A DNA stretch of 64,000 nucleotides, taken from Mesorhizobium carmichaelinearum. Its GTDB lineage: Bacteria; Pseudomonadota; Alphaproteobacteria; Rhizobiales; Rhizobiaceae. The translations under genes and the position numbers were made by a program. Where the stretch lies: the NCBI RefSeq assembly GCF_900199455.1, contig NZ_FZQR01000016.1, positions 54,266 through 118,265 on the forward strand. Direction: 5' to 3'. How positions within the stretch are numbered: position 1 is the stretch's first letter; each line of letters starts with the position of its first letter. Under the pieces are notes generated by a model. That model had not been told where the DNA came from. It searched no databases and worked only from the letters and a program-made list of their open reading frames with translations. Positions 63,506 through 64,000 of the stretch are shown in pieces.

Positions 63506-64000
63506 GCCGACGAACCGAATTCCGGGACAGCCTCTTTAGCCAGCGTGGCGCCGAGCTCCCTTCGCGATCGGCACTCTTCGGAGCCGGGTTCCTAGCGGAC
63601 GATCACTTTTCAACAAGTGGGGCCACAGACCGCTTAGCCGTACGGCGTCGAACGCCGAAATCGGCTTCCATTTCGCTGACGGGCCCCATATCCGCCGTAT
63701 CCAAATTCTAGACCCTTCCTAACCGACGCCCGGCCGCAGCTTCGAGAGCTGATGAAATATCCATCTATCTGTCCGTCTTGCGTCGCTACATACTCGCAGC
63801 GCCATCGGATGAGATAGCGCCGGCCCTCAGGTCGGCGCTATCAGATGAGGCGGTTCGTCTCGGCGATCTTCCACTAGGCCGTGAACTCATAATGCGGAAT
63901 GATCGAGATGGTGGTGGAAGCGGACGTTGACATCAATCTTCGGGTGCTCAAAAAAGGGCGCAAGGATGGATGCGCCGTGAGTGGTCTCCGATGATCGATG
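63506..64000. other. Eroded region at the window end
   Basis: No complete gene. On the plus strand an open frame without a good start from about 63744 to 63936 reads ADEISIYLSVLRRYILAAPS, then DEIAPALRSALSDEAVRLGD and LPLGRELIMRNDRDGGGSGR before a TGA, possibly a gene remnant. Inside it GATAGCGCCG (63813-63822) and CGGCGCTATC (63833-63842) form a perfect 10-base-pair stem. No family is recognised. Confidence 0.3.

Overview
The window is high-GC chromosome from an alphaproteobacterium of the order Rhizobiales, most like Mesorhizobium. This rests on gene order and protein character: kdsA, eno, ftsB-like, pdhA-pdhB-E2-lpdA-lipA, ispDF, dusB(nifR3)-ntrB-ntrC-ntrY-ntrX, hfq, hflX, mazG is a rhizobial backbone. 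The pyruvate dehydrogenase E1 beta carries its own lipoyl domain and IspD is fused to IspF, as in that group. Species assignment is inference, because no marker RNA is present.

Layout. 1-7.7 kb: cyclic-nucleotide phosphodiesterase with a broken export leader, cyclopropane fatty acid synthase, small stress-type genes (Dabb, VOC, dodecin, PRC-barrel), kdsA for LPS Kdo, and a 41-residue lipoprotein. 7.8-18.4 kb: enolase, a division-type coiled coil, the whole pyruvate dehydrogenase complex (E1 alpha, E1 beta, E2, E3) and lipoyl synthase, so that the enzyme and its cofactor biosynthesis sit together; small membrane genes are interspersed. 18.4-31.4 kb: isoprenoid ispDF, the nitrogen regulation cluster dusB-ntrBC and ntrYX, D-amino-acid aminotransferase, hfq-hflX and mazG. 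31.4-39.9 kb: an aromatic-type aminotransferase, a phosphatase-fold protein lacking its catalytic histidine, an ECF sigma/anti-sigma pair, a Bax-inhibitor membrane protein, an epimerase, a ureohydrolase, a lysozyme-inhibitor-like protein, NudI and a GNAT. 40-50.2 kb: a leftward block rlpA-dac-tmk-holB-metG-tatD-MBL hydrolase.

That last block is interrupted twice in the same way. A VOC gene lies between the intact MBL-hydrolase 3' end and a decayed second copy of that 3' end. A two-gene islet (PLP enzyme plus an unrecognised HExxH protein) lies between the intact holB 3' end and a decayed second copy of it. Both look like gene gains that left the resident gene's old 3' end behind.

50.2-64 kb is accessory. 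Beyond a gene-poor stretch and a tRNA-Ser(UGA) come broken genes, a truncated REP-type transposase, a 2076-residue exported SpvB/RHS polymorphic toxin with an HNH-like tip and an adjacent AT-rich immunity candidate, a BAAT-type hydrolase, and several decaying genes (dienelactone hydrolase, DUF3800, a coiled coil). It reads as a tRNA-associated island with heavy erosion. No integrase, CRISPR array, rRNA or complete insertion sequence was seen.
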